Source: Lachnoclostridium sp. Marseille-P6806 (lineage in GTDB: Bacteria > Bacillota > Clostridia > Lachnospirales > Lachnospiraceae). Taken from it: 64,000 nucleotides of DNA. The stretch is taken from NCBI RefSeq assembly GCF_900625025.1, contig NZ_LR130585.1, positions 25,172 through 89,171 of the forward strand, read 5' to 3'. Numbering within the stretch: position 1 is the first letter of the stretch; every line of letters begins with the position of its first letter. A model generated the notes under the pieces. It searched no databases. It had not been told where the DNA came from and worked only from the letters and a program-made list of their open reading frames with translations. The position numbers were made by a program, and so were the translations under genes. Positions 25,061-34,343 of the stretch are shown here, piece by piece.

Positions 25061-27325
25061 ATGAGAGAGGAATGGAGAGGCTTTAAGGGCAATAAGTGGA
25101 CGGATGAGGTAAACGTCAGAGAGTTCATTCAGAAAAATTATGAGCCGTATGAGGGAGACGAGAGCTTCCTCGCCGGGCCGACGGAGGCGACGGACAAGCT
25201 CTGGGGAAGATTGCAGGAGCTGCAGAAGGAGGAGCGCGCCAGGGGGGGCGTCCTCGAGTGCGAAACCGAGGTGGTCTCCGGCCTTACCGCATACGGGCCG
25301 GGCTATATCGACGAGTCAATGAAGGATCTGGAAAAGGTCGTCGGCATTCAGACCGATAAGCCGCTCAAGAGAGCGTTCATGCCCTACGGCGGCATCAAGA
25401 TGGCGGAGGAAGCGGCAGAGACCTATGGCTACAAGGTCAATGAGAAGTTCCACAAGATCTTTACCGAGTATCACAAGACCCACAACGCGGCGGTCTTCGA
25501 TGCCTATACGCCGGAGATGAAAGCGGCGAGACACAGCCACATCGTAACCGGCCTCCCCGACACCTACGGCCGCGGCCGCATCGTCGGCGACTACCGGAGA
25601 GTCGCGCTGTACGGCATCGACTTCCTCATGGAAGAAAAGAAAAAGGACTTCTCGTTCTGCGGCGACGGCACCATGACCGACGACATCATCCGCCAGAGAG
25701 AGGAGATCGCCGAGCAGATCCGCGCCCTGCAGGGGATGAAGGCCATGGCGTCGAGCTACGGATACGACATCTCCGGACCGGCAAAGAACGCGAAAGAAGC
25801 GGTGCAGTGGCTGTATTTCGGCTATCTTGCCGCCATCAAGACACAGAACGGCGCGGCGATGAGCGTCGGGCGCATCTCGACGTTCCTTGACATCTATATT
25901 TCGAGAGATCTGAAGGAGGGAACCCTCACGGAGGCGGAGGCGCAGGAGCTGATCGATCATCTGGTGCTGAAATTCCGTATGGTGAAATTCGCCCGTATTC
26001 CCTCCTATAACCAGCTGTTCTCCGGCGACCCGGTCTGGGCGACGCTGGAGGTCGCGGGCATCGGCATGGACGGCCGCAGCATGGTCACGAGGAATGACTA
26101 CCGCTTTCTTCACACGCTGGAAAACATGGGACCGTCCCCGGAGCCGAACCTCACGGTGCTCTATTCGAGCCGGCTGCCGGAGAGCTTCAAGCAGTATGCG
26201 GCGAAGATTTCGGTGAACACCAGCTCCGTGCAGTATGAGAACGACGATGTCATGAAGCCGGTATGGGGCGACGATTACAGCATCTGCTGCTGCGTCTCCG
26301 CGACCCAGACCGGTAAGGAAATGCAGTTCTTTGGCGCCCGCGCGAACCTCGCGAAGTGCCTGCTGTACGCGATCAACGGCGGCAGGGATGAGAAGTTCTT
26401 CGATAAGAATGGAAATCATATGCAGGTGGGACCGGAGTATGCGCCGATCACCTCGGAGTATCTGGATTACGGCGAGGTCATGCACAAGTATGATCTGATG
26501 CTCGACTGGCTCGCCGGCCTCTATGTCAACATCCTGAATCTGATTCAGTACATGCACGACAAGTATTACTACGAGGCGGCCGAGATGGCGCTGATCGACA
26601 CCGATGTCCGGCGCACCTTTGCAACCGGCATCGCGGGCTTCTCCCATGTGGTGGATTCCCTGTCCGCGATCAAGTATGCGAAAGTGAAAACCGTCCGCGA
26701 CGCGTCGGGACTTGTGACCGATTACCAGATCGAGGGCGATTTCCCGAGATACGGCAACGACGACGAGCGCGCGGATGAGATCGCCGTATGGCTTCTCAAG
26801 GAGTTTATGAACAAGATCCGCAAGCACCACACCTACCGTAATTCCGAGCCGACGACCTCGATCCTGACGATCACCTCCAACGTGGTCTACGGAAAGGCCA
26901 CCGGCGCGCTGCCGGACGGCCGCGAGGCGTATGCGCCCTTCGCTCCCGGCGCGAACCCGGCCTATGGTGCGGAGAAGAACGGACTGCTGGCTTCTCTGAA
27001 CTCGGTGGCGAAGCTCCCTTACGAGTATGCGCTGGACGGCATCTCCAACACGCAGACCATCAATCCGGGCGCGCTCGGCCATTCCGCGGAGGAGCGCAAG
27101 GTGAATCTGGCGCGTGTCCTCGACGGCTACTTTGATCAGGGCGCGCATCACCTCAACGTCAACGTCTTCGGCGTGGAGAAGCTGAAAGATGCGATGGAGC
27201 ACCCGGAGAAGCCGGAGTATGCGAACTTCACTATCCGTGTATCGGGCTACGCGGTCAAGTTCATCGACCTGACGAGAGAGCAGCAGCTCGACGTCATCGC
27301 CCGCAACGCGCACGAGAGAATGTGA
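25061..27325 (+). CDS. pflB: Formate C-acetyltransferase (pyruvate formate-lyase)
   Basis: 754 residues, close to the usual length. The active-site cysteines lie in [15 protein letters not shown] (Cys409-411; most homologues have a pair, here there are three in a row). The glycyl-radical site is Gly729 in [12 protein letters not shown] near the C-terminus. It cleaves pyruvate with CoA to acetyl-CoA and formate. The ATG at 25061 gives the normal N-terminus MREEWRGF and follows AAAGGG. A GTG at 25028, ten bases after GGAGG, is in frame and would add eleven residues, so dual starts are possible. A strong terminator follows. Highly biased codon use suggests strong expression. Confidence 0.97.
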   Translation: MREEWRGFKGNKWTDEVNVREFIQKNYEPYEGDESFLAGPTEATDKLWGRLQELQKEERARGGVLECETEVVSGLTAYGPGYIDESMKDLEKVVGIQTDKPLKRAFMPYGGIKMAEEAAETYGYKVNEKFHKIFTEYHKTHNAAVFDAYTPEMKAARHSHIVTGLPDTYGRGRIVGDYRRVALYGIDFLMEEKKKDFSFCGDGTMTDDIIRQREEIAEQIRALQGMKAMASSYGYDISGPAKNAKEAVQWLYFGYLAAIKTQNGAAMSVGRISTFLDIYISRDLKEGTLTEAEAQELIDHLVLKFRMVKFARIPSYNQLFSGDPVWATLEVAGIGMDGRSMVTRNDYRFLHTLENMGPSPEPNLTVLYSSRLPESFKQYAAKISVNTSSVQYENDDVMKPVWGDDYSICCCVSATQTGKEMQFFGARANLAKCLLYAINGGRDEKFFDKNGNHMQVGPEYAPITSEYLDYGEVMHKYDLMLDWLAGLYVNILNLIQYMHDKYYYEAAEMALIDTDVRRTFATGIAGFSHVVDSLSAIKYAKVKTVRDASGLVTDYQIEGDFPRYGNDDERADEIAVWLLKEFMNKIRKHHTYRNSEPTTSILTITSNVVYGKATGALPDGREAYAPFAPGANPAYGAEKNGLLASLNSVAKLPYEYALDGISNTQTINPGALGHSAEERKVNLARVLDGYFDQGAHHLNVNVFGVEKLKDAMEHPEKPEYANFTIRVSGYAVKFIDLTREQQLDVIARNAHERM

Positions 27326-27393
27326 TGCAGGCAATGTCGGCAGAGTGGTAAATATAATAAGGGCAGTCAATATAATATAAATAAGGATCTGTA

Positions 27394-27445
27394 ATCCGGC
27401 GCGGCGGTTCCCGGCTTCTGGGGAACGCCGCGCCGGATGTTTTTG
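27394..27445 (+). terminator. Rho-independent terminator after pflB
   Basis: ATCCGGCGCGGCG at 27394-27406 pairs with CGCCGCGCCGGAT ending at 27438, extended inward by TTCCC/GGGAA, and is followed by GTTTTT. The stem is long and GC-rich, fitting a strong stop for a highly expressed gene. Confidence 0.9.
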
Positions 27446-27461
27446 GGGGGATGGGGCTCTG

Positions 27462-27491
27462 TTGTGGAAAAGAGCGGCAGTGCGGTAAAAT
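27462..27491 (+). promoter_or_regulatory. Putative promoter of the LacI-type regulator
   Basis: TTGTGG at 27462-27467 and TAAAAT at 27486-27491 are separated by 18 bases, about 60 bases before the regulator's start and directly after the pflB terminator. Confidence 0.5.
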
Positions 27492-27548
27492 ACGAAGCAG
27501 GAATCGTGTCCGCCGGGCGCGACCGGGCGGCCGGCAGTGGGGGAATAA

Positions 27549-28538
27549 ATGGTTACGACGAAAGATCTGGCAAGAGAATGCGGCGTCTCTCTTGCGACGG
27601 TGCAGAGAGCTTTGCATGACAATGGGAGAATTAACGCGGAGACAAAGCGGAGAATACTGGATAAAGCGGCGGAGCTGAATTACCACCCTGATCTTGTGGC
27701 CAGAACGCTGGTCTCCGGGAAGAGTATGACGATCGGAATGATCGTGCCGTTTCTTGACAACCAGTACTATCCGAGACTGTGCAATGCGCTTGCGGAGGTC
27801 GTGTCCCGCGAGGGCTACATTCTGAACATTCTGATCCATGAGGACGATAAGCAGCTGGAAAAAAAGATGGTCGCCATGCTACAGGGGAATCATGTCGACG
27901 GAATTATTCTGAATCCCATCAATAAGGGGAAAGAGCTGCAAAAAATCATGAAAAACATTCATACGAATTACTGCCTCCTCGGGATCGATGAAATGCCGGA
28001 TTGTCCCTGCCCGTGCATCGGAAATGATGAGAAAGCGGCGGGAGCGGCGGCGGCGGATTATATTCTGCGGCGGGGCTACCGGGATATTCTGTTCGTCGCT
28101 CCGGCTCTGTATGATCGGGAGGGGGCGCGGAATTTCGGGCATCACAGACGGCTGGAGGGGATCCGTGGGAGGCTCGCAGGAGAAAATGTCAGACTGCATG
28201 TCATAACCGGGGAGGGATATGCGGAAGAGACGGCGGAACTTGCCGGGCGGCGCGCGGAAGACAGGCCGGCCGTGCTCTGCTCGGGAGAGACGTTTGCGAC
28301 GGAGGTCATCCGGGACATGAACCGGAGAGGGCGCAGGCTGGGCGTGGATTACGGGCTGATGACATTCGATCATTCCGAAGCGTTCGGGCTGCTGAGTTCG
28401 AGTGTGGTTGCCGTTGATAATCATGTCGAACGCATCGGGGAGGCGGCAGGAAGAATCATCATGCAGCTGTGCGGAGGCGTTCCGGCAGAGCAGAAAACAG
28501 TCATACCCTTTGAAATTGTCCGAGGGAATACCCTGTAA
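27549..28538 (+). CDS. LacI-family transcriptional regulator
   Basis: 329 residues. The N-terminal helix-turn-helix is TTKDLARECGVSLATVQRAL, where the family more often has VSRVL, followed by the hinge helix (NYHPDLVARTLVSGKSMTIG). The rest is a periplasmic-binding-protein-like sugar domain: IGMIVPFLDNQYYPRLCNAL, VDGIILNPINKG, GIDEMPDCPCPCIGNDE and LMTFDHSEAFGLL. It most likely represses the importer-arabinofuranosidase operon that starts 192 bases downstream, where a LacI-type operator lies just after the -10 box. The inducer would be a pentose-containing sugar, by inference from the GH51 gene. Confidence 0.93.
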   Translation: MVTTKDLARECGVSLATVQRALHDNGRINAETKRRILDKAAELNYHPDLVARTLVSGKSMTIGMIVPFLDNQYYPRLCNALAEVVSREGYILNILIHEDDKQLEKKMVAMLQGNHVDGIILNPINKGKELQKIMKNIHTNYCLLGIDEMPDCPCPCIGNDEKAAGAAAADYILRRGYRDILFVAPALYDREGARNFGHHRRLEGIRGRLAGENVRLHVITGEGYAEETAELAGRRAEDRPAVLCSGETFATEVIRDMNRRGRRLGVDYGLMTFDHSEAFGLLSSSVVAVDNHVERIGEAAGRIIMQLCGGVPAEQKTVIPFEIVRGNTL

Positions 28539-28570
28539 TTAAGAAATGACGGATATGGAGAGCATGTTTT

Positions 28571-28611
28571 ATGTGTGCCGCATGATTTTGAATGATGGCG
28601 CACATATTTTT
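28571..28611 (+). terminator. Terminator of the LacI-type regulator gene
   Basis: ATGTGTGCC (28571-28579) pairs with GGCGCACAT (28597-28605) with one G-U pair, and five T residues follow at 28607-28611, immediately before the next promoter. Confidence 0.7.
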
Positions 28612-28612
28612 A

Positions 28613-28665
28613 TTGACAGGAATTGATTAAAATATATAATAATAAATAAGCGGTCACGTAACCGC
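28613..28665 (+). promoter_or_regulatory. Promoter and LacI-type operator of the third importer operon
   Basis: TTGACA (28613-28618) and TATAAT (28635-28640) are consensus boxes 16 bases apart. The palindrome GCGGTCACGTAACCGC (28650-28665) has the central CG of LacI-family operators and would begin at about +3, so a bound repressor would block initiation. A strong site AAGGAGG follows at 28719. Confidence 0.8.
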
Positions 28666-28730
28666 AAAAGCAAAATGACAAACAGAGAGATGCTTTTCAG
28701 GTGGCAGTGAAATTTCATAAGGAGGAGAAA

Positions 28731-30068
28731 ATGAAAAAGAGACAGATCAGCCTGCTTCTGACAGGTACCATGACAGCCATGCTCCTTGCGGGGTGCGGGG
28801 CGGCGCCGACACCCTCGGGAGCGGGAGAGGGGGTCGGCACAACAGCAGAATCCGTATCAGAGGAAGCGAAAGAGGCAGGATCGGAACAGGAGGGATTTTC
28901 CGCAGCAGAGCCGGTTGAAATTTCATTCTGGTGTAATTTCACAGGCTCGGACGGCGATGTTCTCCGGGAGATCGTAGATGAGTACAACAGCACCAATGAC
29001 GATAATATCAAGGTCGCTGTGGATATTATGGATTACGGCACATTGCTGGCAAAGCTCCCCACCGCAGTGTCTACGGGTACCGGTCCGTCCTTTATCCTCG
29101 CGGGAATCGAGCTGATCAACGAGTACGCAACCAACGGCATGCTGGAGGACATCAGTGATTTCTGGGATGCGACGGACATTGATAAAAGTAATTTTTATGA
29201 CAACGTCCTCGAAAAGGGGGTAGTGGACGGCGTGCAGTACGGCGTTCCGATGCAATATAATCTTCAGTATCTGTATTATAACAAGGATCTGTTTGAGCAA
29301 GCGGGGCTGGATCCGGAGCTTCCTCCGGCGACCTTTGAGGAGCTGGCAGAGGCAGCCGGAAAGCTGACGGACAGTTCAAAGGGAATTTACGGACTGGCGC
29401 TTCCCAAGGATTATGGCGCCTATGTGCAGTATCTCTGGGGCAATGGCGGAGATGTCATTGACATCAATACAGATCAGAATCTGCTGGTGTCCGACGAGAA
29501 CAGGCAGACGCTCCGGTGGTTACAGGAGCTTGCCGGGGAAGGCGTTTCTCCGGCCGGGCTTACCGCGGCAGAGGCGGACACGATGTTTCAATCCGGACAG
29601 GTGGCCATGAGCATGTCCGGACCGTGGAACATCAACGGACTGAATGCACTGGGGATGAATTACGGCATTGCAGCGATTCCGGCGGGAACGGCGGGCGCTT
29701 ATTCCGCAGAGGGCGGATGCTGCTGGATGCTGACGAAGGGAGCGGATGAGACCGTCAGAGACGCGGTTTACCGCTTTATGGCATACTGGCTGTCGGACCC
29801 TGTTTTGAAAAAGTGGTCCGTCACCAATGGATTCCCGGTGTGGTCGAAGTCCGTGCTGAAAGACTCGGAGATCCAGAGCAATGAAATTCTCAGCGACGTG
29901 TCCGCGGCTTCTACCATAGGCCGTGACTGGCATCTCGGCTATTCCTACGGCAGCCAGATCGATTCGGACGTCATGGCGCCGCTGATGGAGAAAGTGCTTG
30001 CCGGAGAGGATGTGGAGGCCGCATTGCAGGAGGCCTCGGATACATTGGATTCCATCGTCGGCAAGTGA
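28731..30068 (+). CDS. Sugar ABC transporter substrate-binding lipoprotein
   Basis: 445 residues. The signal peptide ends in MLLAGCGAA (lipobox). After a Gly/Glu-rich linker the family 1 solute-binding fold follows: EISFWCNFTGSDGDVLREIV, TGTGPSFILAGIELINEYA, YNLQYLYYNKDLFEQAGLDP and GQVAMSMSGPWNINGL. It is the first gene of an operon with two permeases and a GH51 arabinofuranosidase, so arabinose-containing oligosaccharides are the likely ligand. AAGGAGG seven bases before the ATG is close to ideal. Confidence 0.95.
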   Translation: MKKRQISLLLTGTMTAMLLAGCGAAPTPSGAGEGVGTTAESVSEEAKEAGSEQEGFSAAEPVEISFWCNFTGSDGDVLREIVDEYNSTNDDNIKVAVDIMDYGTLLAKLPTAVSTGTGPSFILAGIELINEYATNGMLEDISDFWDATDIDKSNFYDNVLEKGVVDGVQYGVPMQYNLQYLYYNKDLFEQAGLDPELPPATFEELAEAAGKLTDSSKGIYGLALPKDYGAYVQYLWGNGGDVIDINTDQNLLVSDENRQTLRWLQELAGEGVSPAGLTAAEADTMFQSGQVAMSMSGPWNINGLNALGMNYGIAAIPAGTAGAYSAEGGCCWMLTKGADETVRDAVYRFMAYWLSDPVLKKWSVTNGFPVWSKSVLKDSEIQSNEILSDVSAASTIGRDWHLGYSYGSQIDSDVMAPLMEKVLAGEDVEAALQEASDTLDSIVGK

Positions 30069-30079
30069 GGCATATCGGA

Positions 30080-30112
30080 GCAGGGCCGCGGCATCAAGGG
30101 CCGCGGCTCTGC
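30080..30112 (+). other. Intercistronic hairpin after the binding-protein gene
   Basis: GCAGGGCCGCGG (30080-30091) pairs with CCGCGGCTCTGC (30101-30112) with one G-U pair and a nine-base loop. No T-run follows. Such hairpins commonly stabilise the binding-protein part of an importer mRNA, giving more binding protein than permease. Confidence 0.6.
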
Positions 30113-30179
30113 CCGAAGAACAGGAATAAAAGGGTCACAGCAGCAGGCAGGAAAGAAAAATGCCGGATGGCGGAAAATA

Positions 30180-31067
30180 ATGAAAACGAGAAAAATAAAT
30201 ACATATCATCAGAAAAAAGCATATCTGTTTATTCTTCCGGCCATGGCAGTCCTGACGGTCTTTGTATTCATTCCGCTGATCAGCGCTTTTGTTCTGAGCT
30301 TCCTGCGCATTGACATATATATGAATGATATAGGCTTTGCGGGAATTGAAAACTATGCCAGACTGTTTCAGGACGGGCGGATCTGGAATGCGGCGAAAAA
30401 CACACTGCTGTTTTCCGCGCTGGAAATTCCGCTGCAACTGCTTCTTGCCCTTTTTCTGGTCATGCTGATGCTGGGAAACAGACGCCTTGACAAGTTGCTC
30501 CGCGCGACATTTTATCTTCCGTACGTCTGCTCCATGACGGCGATCAGTATTATCTGGTCCATGCTTCTCAATGCCAATTCCAGCGTCTTATCCTATGTAC
30601 TGCGCCGTTTTGGCATGGCGATGCCGAATCTTCTGAACAGTGTGACAGGGGCGCTGCCGACGGTTGCGCTGATTACCGTTTGGAAAAATTTCGGCTATAC
30701 CGTGACGCTCCTGTCCGCGGCGGCGCTGGATATCCCGGCGGCCTTGTATGAAGCGGCAGAGCTGGACGGCGCGTCAAATTTCCAGAAGTTCATCTATGTG
30801 ACAGTTCCCTCGATCCGCAGAACGATCAGCTTCTGCTTCGTGACCATTCTCATTGCGGCATTTCAGGCCTTTGACCAGATTTATGTCATGACCGGAGGCG
30901 GTCCGTTAAACAGTACGGAAACGCTGGTCACCTATATCTATGACCGAGGATTTCAGACAACGCATGATCTGGGCTATGCTTCTTCCATATCCGTCGTGTT
31001 ATTTGTTCTGATTGCACTTGTGACATTTGGCTTTAGAAAGCAGACGCTGGGGGAAGCAGAGGAATGA
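30180..31067 (+). CDS. CUT1 sugar ABC transporter permease, MalF type
   Basis: 295 residues. The first membrane segment is AYLFILPAMAVLTVFVFIPL, followed by FAGIENYARLFQDGRIW. The EAA loop reads EAAELDGASNFQKFIYVTVP and MTGGGPLNSTETLVTYIYD precedes the last segment. It overlaps the next permease by four bases. The ribosome binding site (GCGG) is weak compared with that of the binding-protein gene. Confidence 0.93.
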   Translation: MKTRKINTYHQKKAYLFILPAMAVLTVFVFIPLISAFVLSFLRIDIYMNDIGFAGIENYARLFQDGRIWNAAKNTLLFSALEIPLQLLLALFLVMLMLGNRRLDKLLRATFYLPYVCSMTAISIIWSMLLNANSSVLSYVLRRFGMAMPNLLNSVTGALPTVALITVWKNFGYTVTLLSAAALDIPAALYEAAELDGASNFQKFIYVTVPSIRRTISFCFVTILIAAFQAFDQIYVMTGGGPLNSTETLVTYIYDRGFQTTHDLGYASSISVVLFVLIALVTFGFRKQTLGEAEE

Positions 31068-31900
31068 AAGTCCGAAAGAGAAAGCGGCAGGCGGGAAAGG
31101 CAGCCGGCGATATTCTTCTTTTACTGATTGCGCTGATCGTGCTGTTCCCGATTTTATGGATGTTGGTTTCTTCGTTCAAAACGGATGCGGATGTGATCCG
31201 CTGGCCTCCGTCCTTTTTTCCGCGGAGCTGGGTGAGCGATCAGTACCGGTATGTATTTTCGATACTGCCCGTGCTGAATATGCTTAAAAATACAGTGCTG
31301 TTTGCCGGGAGCGTCACGGTCATCAGTCTTCTGATTGACTCTCTGGCAGCGTACGCCTTTGCGCGGCTGCGATTCAAGGGAAAAGATATTATTTTCGGAA
31401 TGATCCTGATCACGATGATGGTTCCGTTTCAGGTCATTATGATTCCGCTCTATATAGAAGAGTATAAGCTGGGCATATTGAATTCCTTTGCCGGTCTGAT
31501 ACTTCCGAGGATTGCGAGCGCTTATGGGATATATCTTCTGGCCTCCTTTTTCGGAGGGATCCCCAAATCACTCGAAGAGGCTGCAAGAATTGACGGGATG
31601 GGGGAACTCGGAATTTACGGAAAAATCATAGCGCCGCTCTCAAGGCCGGCCTTTATCAGCCTGGGAATCTTTCATTTCATGAACAATTGGAACGATCTTC
31701 TGTATCCGATGATGCTCACAAGCTCTGTGGAGATGAGAACACTCTCGGCAGGTCTTGCGATTCTCGTCGGCAATCATTCGATCAAATATGGCCCGACACT
31801 GGCGGCCACGGTGGTATCTGTCGCGCCGCTGATGATTCTGTTTCTGTTCGGACAGAGATTTTTCATGGAGGGAATTGCGACAACCGGGGTAAAAGAGTAA
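31064..31900 (+). CDS. CUT1 sugar ABC transporter permease, MalG type
   Basis: 278 residues. LIVLFPILWMLVSSFKTDAD is the first membrane segment and loop. The EAA loop reads EEAARIDGMGELGIYGKIIA and the C-terminus is MEGIATTGVKE, the MalG-family ending. It completes the third importer; the ATPase must come from elsewhere in the genome. The GH51 gene follows after 80 bases in the same direction. Confidence 0.93.
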   Translation: MKVRKRKRQAGKAAGDILLLLIALIVLFPILWMLVSSFKTDADVIRWPPSFFPRSWVSDQYRYVFSILPVLNMLKNTVLFAGSVTVISLLIDSLAAYAFARLRFKGKDIIFGMILITMMVPFQVIMIPLYIEEYKLGILNSFAGLILPRIASAYGIYLLASFFGGIPKSLEEAARIDGMGELGIYGKIIAPLSRPAFISLGIFHFMNNWNDLLYPMMLTSSVEMRTLSAGLAILVGNHSIKYGPTLAATVVSVAPLMILFLFGQRFFMEGIATTGVKE

Positions 31901-31950
31901 AGGCGTACCGATAAAATTAAAAATCCTGCCCGCTGGGGGCGGAGTGCAGA

Positions 31951-31983
31951 AAGGAGTCAGCCTCAGGCTGAACAGCGAATATG
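31951..31983 (+). promoter_or_regulatory. Ribosome binding site separated from its start codon by a hairpin
   Basis: AAGGAG (31951-31956) is 24 bases before the ATG at 31981, too far for normal use. The hairpin TCAGCCT-C-AGGCTGA (31957-31971) fills the gap exactly from the end of AAGGAG; folded, it would leave nine bases between site and start, a normal distance. Confidence 0.45.
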
Positions 31984-33510
31984 ATGCAAAGTGCCAGAAT
32001 CAAGGTGAACCGGAGCTTTCAGAAAGGCGAGATCAGCCCTTATATTTACGGGTCGTTTGTAGAGCATATGGGGCGGGTCGTCTACTCGGGAATTTATGAA
32101 CCGGATCACCCTTGTTCTGATGAAGACGGTTTTCGTGGGGATGTGCTCGAAAAAATCAAAGGCATGGGAGTTACCTGTGTGCGGTATCCGGGCGGCAATT
32201 TTGTCTCCACATATGACTGGAGGGATGGCGTAGGACCTAAGGAAAATCGTCCGCGTAAGCGGACATTGGCCTGGAAATCCATTGAAACGAATGAATTCGG
32301 AACAGACGAATTCATGAAATGGGCCGGCAAGGCGGGAGTCATGCCTGTCTTTGCGGTGAATCTCGGAACCAAGGGGATTGAAAACGCGCTGTCCTTTCTG
32401 GAATACTGTAATTTGCCGGCGGGAACGTTTTACAGTGATATGCGTGCCGGCAACGGACATGCGGCGCCGTATGAAATACCGGTCTGGTGCCTCGGAAACG
32501 AGATGGACGGGGACTGGCAGATCGGTCATAAAACGGCGGAGGAATATGGAAAGCTGGCGGCGCAGACGGCGCATGCCATGAAAGCGCTGGATGCGGATCT
32601 GCAGCTCGTTGTCTGCGGAAGCTCATCCGCGTCGATGGCCAGCTATACGGATTGGGAGCGCATTGTTCTGGAGGAAGCCTACGATTATGTGGACTATATT
32701 GCGCTTCATCAGTACTTTGGAGGGCAGGAAGCGGGGACGGCGGCATTCCTCGCGCAGGCGGCGGATTTTGACCGCTACATTCACACGGTAGAGGGCATCT
32801 GCGACACGGTCAGGAGCAAAAAGAGATCCCGGAAGCAGATTAACATCAGCATAGACGAATGGGGCGTATGGGAGATCCGGGGCACCGAGGTGGAAAAGGA
32901 TGTAAATTCCAGGGACTGGGAAATTGCGCCGGCATTCAGCGAGCAGATCTATACGATGGAGGATACGCTTCTCTTTGCCAGTATGCTCATGACGATGCTC
33001 AGGCACTGTGACCGGGTGAAATTCGCATGTCAGTCTCTGCTTACCAATATCAGCGCCTGCATTATGACGGAAAAAGGCGGAGGCTGCTGGGTGCAGCCGA
33101 TCTATTATCCGTTTGCCCTTATGTCTGAATTCGGCCGGGGCTCGGTGCTGGAATGTGTGGAGGATATTGCCGGTTATGATTATCATGGCATGCGCATTCC
33201 GTATATTGATGCTCTTTGCGTGCACAATACGGAAAAGAACGAGCTTGTATTTTTTATTCTGAGCAGAAACGGTGAGGATATTCCCTTTGAGGCGGAGCTG
33301 CAGGATTTTCATGTGACAGGCATAGAGGATGCCGTCGTCCTGCAGGCAGAGGATATCAAGACCACGAATGCAGCAGATCACGAAGTCATCGCGCCGAGAA
33401 GCATGCCGGAGAGGTTTTCGCTGGACGGTCATTTATCCGGCAAGACATTGCTCCGCGGAACGATAGAGGGATATTCGTGGAACATGCTTCGCGTACGCGT
33501 GGAAGCATAA
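31981..33510 (+). CDS. abfA: Alpha-L-arabinofuranosidase, GH51
   Basis: 509 residues, no signal peptide, so cytoplasmic. The acid/base is Glu174 in WCLGNEMDG and the nucleophile is Glu293 in ISIDEWGVW; ISPYIYGSFVEHMGR and VRYPGGNFVSTYDWRDGVG at the N-terminal side are classic GH51. It would remove arabinofuranosyl groups from imported arabinoxylo- or arabino-oligosaccharides. It is the last gene of the LacI-controlled importer operon. The start is ATG 31981 or the adjacent ATG 31984. The only good ribosome binding site is held at a distance by a hairpin, see 31951-31983. Confidence 0.95.
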   Translation: MMQSARIKVNRSFQKGEISPYIYGSFVEHMGRVVYSGIYEPDHPCSDEDGFRGDVLEKIKGMGVTCVRYPGGNFVSTYDWRDGVGPKENRPRKRTLAWKSIETNEFGTDEFMKWAGKAGVMPVFAVNLGTKGIENALSFLEYCNLPAGTFYSDMRAGNGHAAPYEIPVWCLGNEMDGDWQIGHKTAEEYGKLAAQTAHAMKALDADLQLVVCGSSSASMASYTDWERIVLEEAYDYVDYIALHQYFGGQEAGTAAFLAQAADFDRYIHTVEGICDTVRSKKRSRKQINISIDEWGVWEIRGTEVEKDVNSRDWEIAPAFSEQIYTMEDTLLFASMLMTMLRHCDRVKFACQSLLTNISACIMTEKGGGCWVQPIYYPFALMSEFGRGSVLECVEDIAGYDYHGMRIPYIDALCVHNTEKNELVFFILSRNGEDIPFEAELQDFHVTGIEDAVVLQAEDIKTTNAADHEVIAPRSMPERFSLDGHLSGKTLLRGTIEGYSWNMLRVRVEA

Positions 33511-33553
33511 TTGCGGTTCCGGGGGACATCGATCCGTATGGAGTCATAACCGG

Positions 33554-33700
33554 AGTTGACGTTTTTTCCTTGCAGCCGTCACGGCAGTCGTCGGAGCCGG
33601 CGCGCTCAGACTTTTCATAGCCGGGCAGGTCTTTGAGAGCATCCTGAATGTCCTTGGCAGTCTCGATGCCATATTCCTGCAGGAGTCCCCAAGGGAACCG
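33554..33700 (-). pseudogene. Remnant of an IS256-family transposase
   Basis: The minus-strand peptide holds EYGIETAKDIQDALKDL followed directly by GYEKSERAGSDDCRDG, two pieces that flank a segment of some 18 residues in intact IS256-family (Mutator-like) transposases, as I remember the family. It is thus an N-terminal fragment with an internal deletion; the catalytic DDE part is absent. Its base composition is intermediate, and an AT-rich island starts beside it. Confidence 0.75.
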
Positions 33701-33725
33701 AACATTATAATAACCTGGTATTTGT

Positions 33726-34343
33726 TTAATCAAATAATGTTGGCAAATCGAAATGATAAAATGATTCAAAACACATTCGTATTTGCTCTTTTGTACTTTT
33801 TTCTTTCGCAAGATTATCTGGCAGATCATCTTTGCCAAAAAGAGCAATCTCTGTTGTTTCTACATTTTGCTTAAATTTGCCGCTCTTATACTTGCACAAG
33901 AAAAAAACTTTTACAACTCCGTAAGCATAATTTGTAATATTATGCTTACGCCAATCTTGAACCGCAATCAGTTTTTCCGCCGATACAATTAATCCCGTTT
34001 CTTCTCTGACTTCCTTTTCCGTATTGGATGCAATGGACTGGTCAACATCACACCAACCGCCCGGCAATGCCCAGGTACCATTATTTTCATGAACAAGTAG
34101 AATTTTATCATCAAGGAATATGGCGGCTCTTGTATCCACTTTCGGAGTTTGATAACCTGATTCATTACAAAATAAATTGTAGACTTTGTCTGTTGGAATA
34201 TCCGTTCTTTCCGAAATCATTTCAGCGGCAATTTTTCTTAGTTCCTCATACCGCTCTTTATCATATATGTCCTTTCCATATTGGAGTCCTGCTTGTGCAA
34301 TACTTTGGATACGAATTGCAAAATTTATTATTTTATCATTCAT
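33726..34343 (-). CDS. NUDIX hydrolase
   Basis: 205 residues. An N-terminal helical region (IQSIAQAGLQYGKDIYDKER) precedes the NUDIX fold with RAAIFLDDKILLVHENNG and the box GGWCDVDQSIASNTEKEVREE. In that box the first conserved Glu is Gln and the Arg before the EE core is Lys, so metal binding may be altered. It would hydrolyse a nucleoside diphosphate derivative, perhaps ADP-ribose. The ATG at 34343 is chosen because the family begins near MNDKIINFAIR; the frame runs on upstream to 34469. The gene is strikingly AT-rich compared with its neighbours and lies beside an IS remnant, so it was probably acquired horizontally. Confidence 0.85.
   Translation of the reverse strand: MNDKIINFAIRIQSIAQAGLQYGKDIYDKERYEELRKIAAEMISERTDIPTDKVYNLFCNESGYQTPKVDTRAAIFLDDKILLVHENNGTWALPGGWCDVDQSIASNTEKEVREETGLIVSAEKLIAVQDWRKHNITNYAYGVVKVFFLCKYKSGKFKQNVETTEIALFGKDDLPDNLAKEKSTKEQIRMCFESFYHFDLPTLFD

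Noticed and set aside
25316..27622. Long minus-strand open frame (768 codons) opposite pflB
   Set aside because: It is antisense to an unmistakable pyruvate formate-lyase. Its composition is Arg/His/Leu-rich, without motifs, as expected of the reverse strand of a GC-rich, codon-biased gene.
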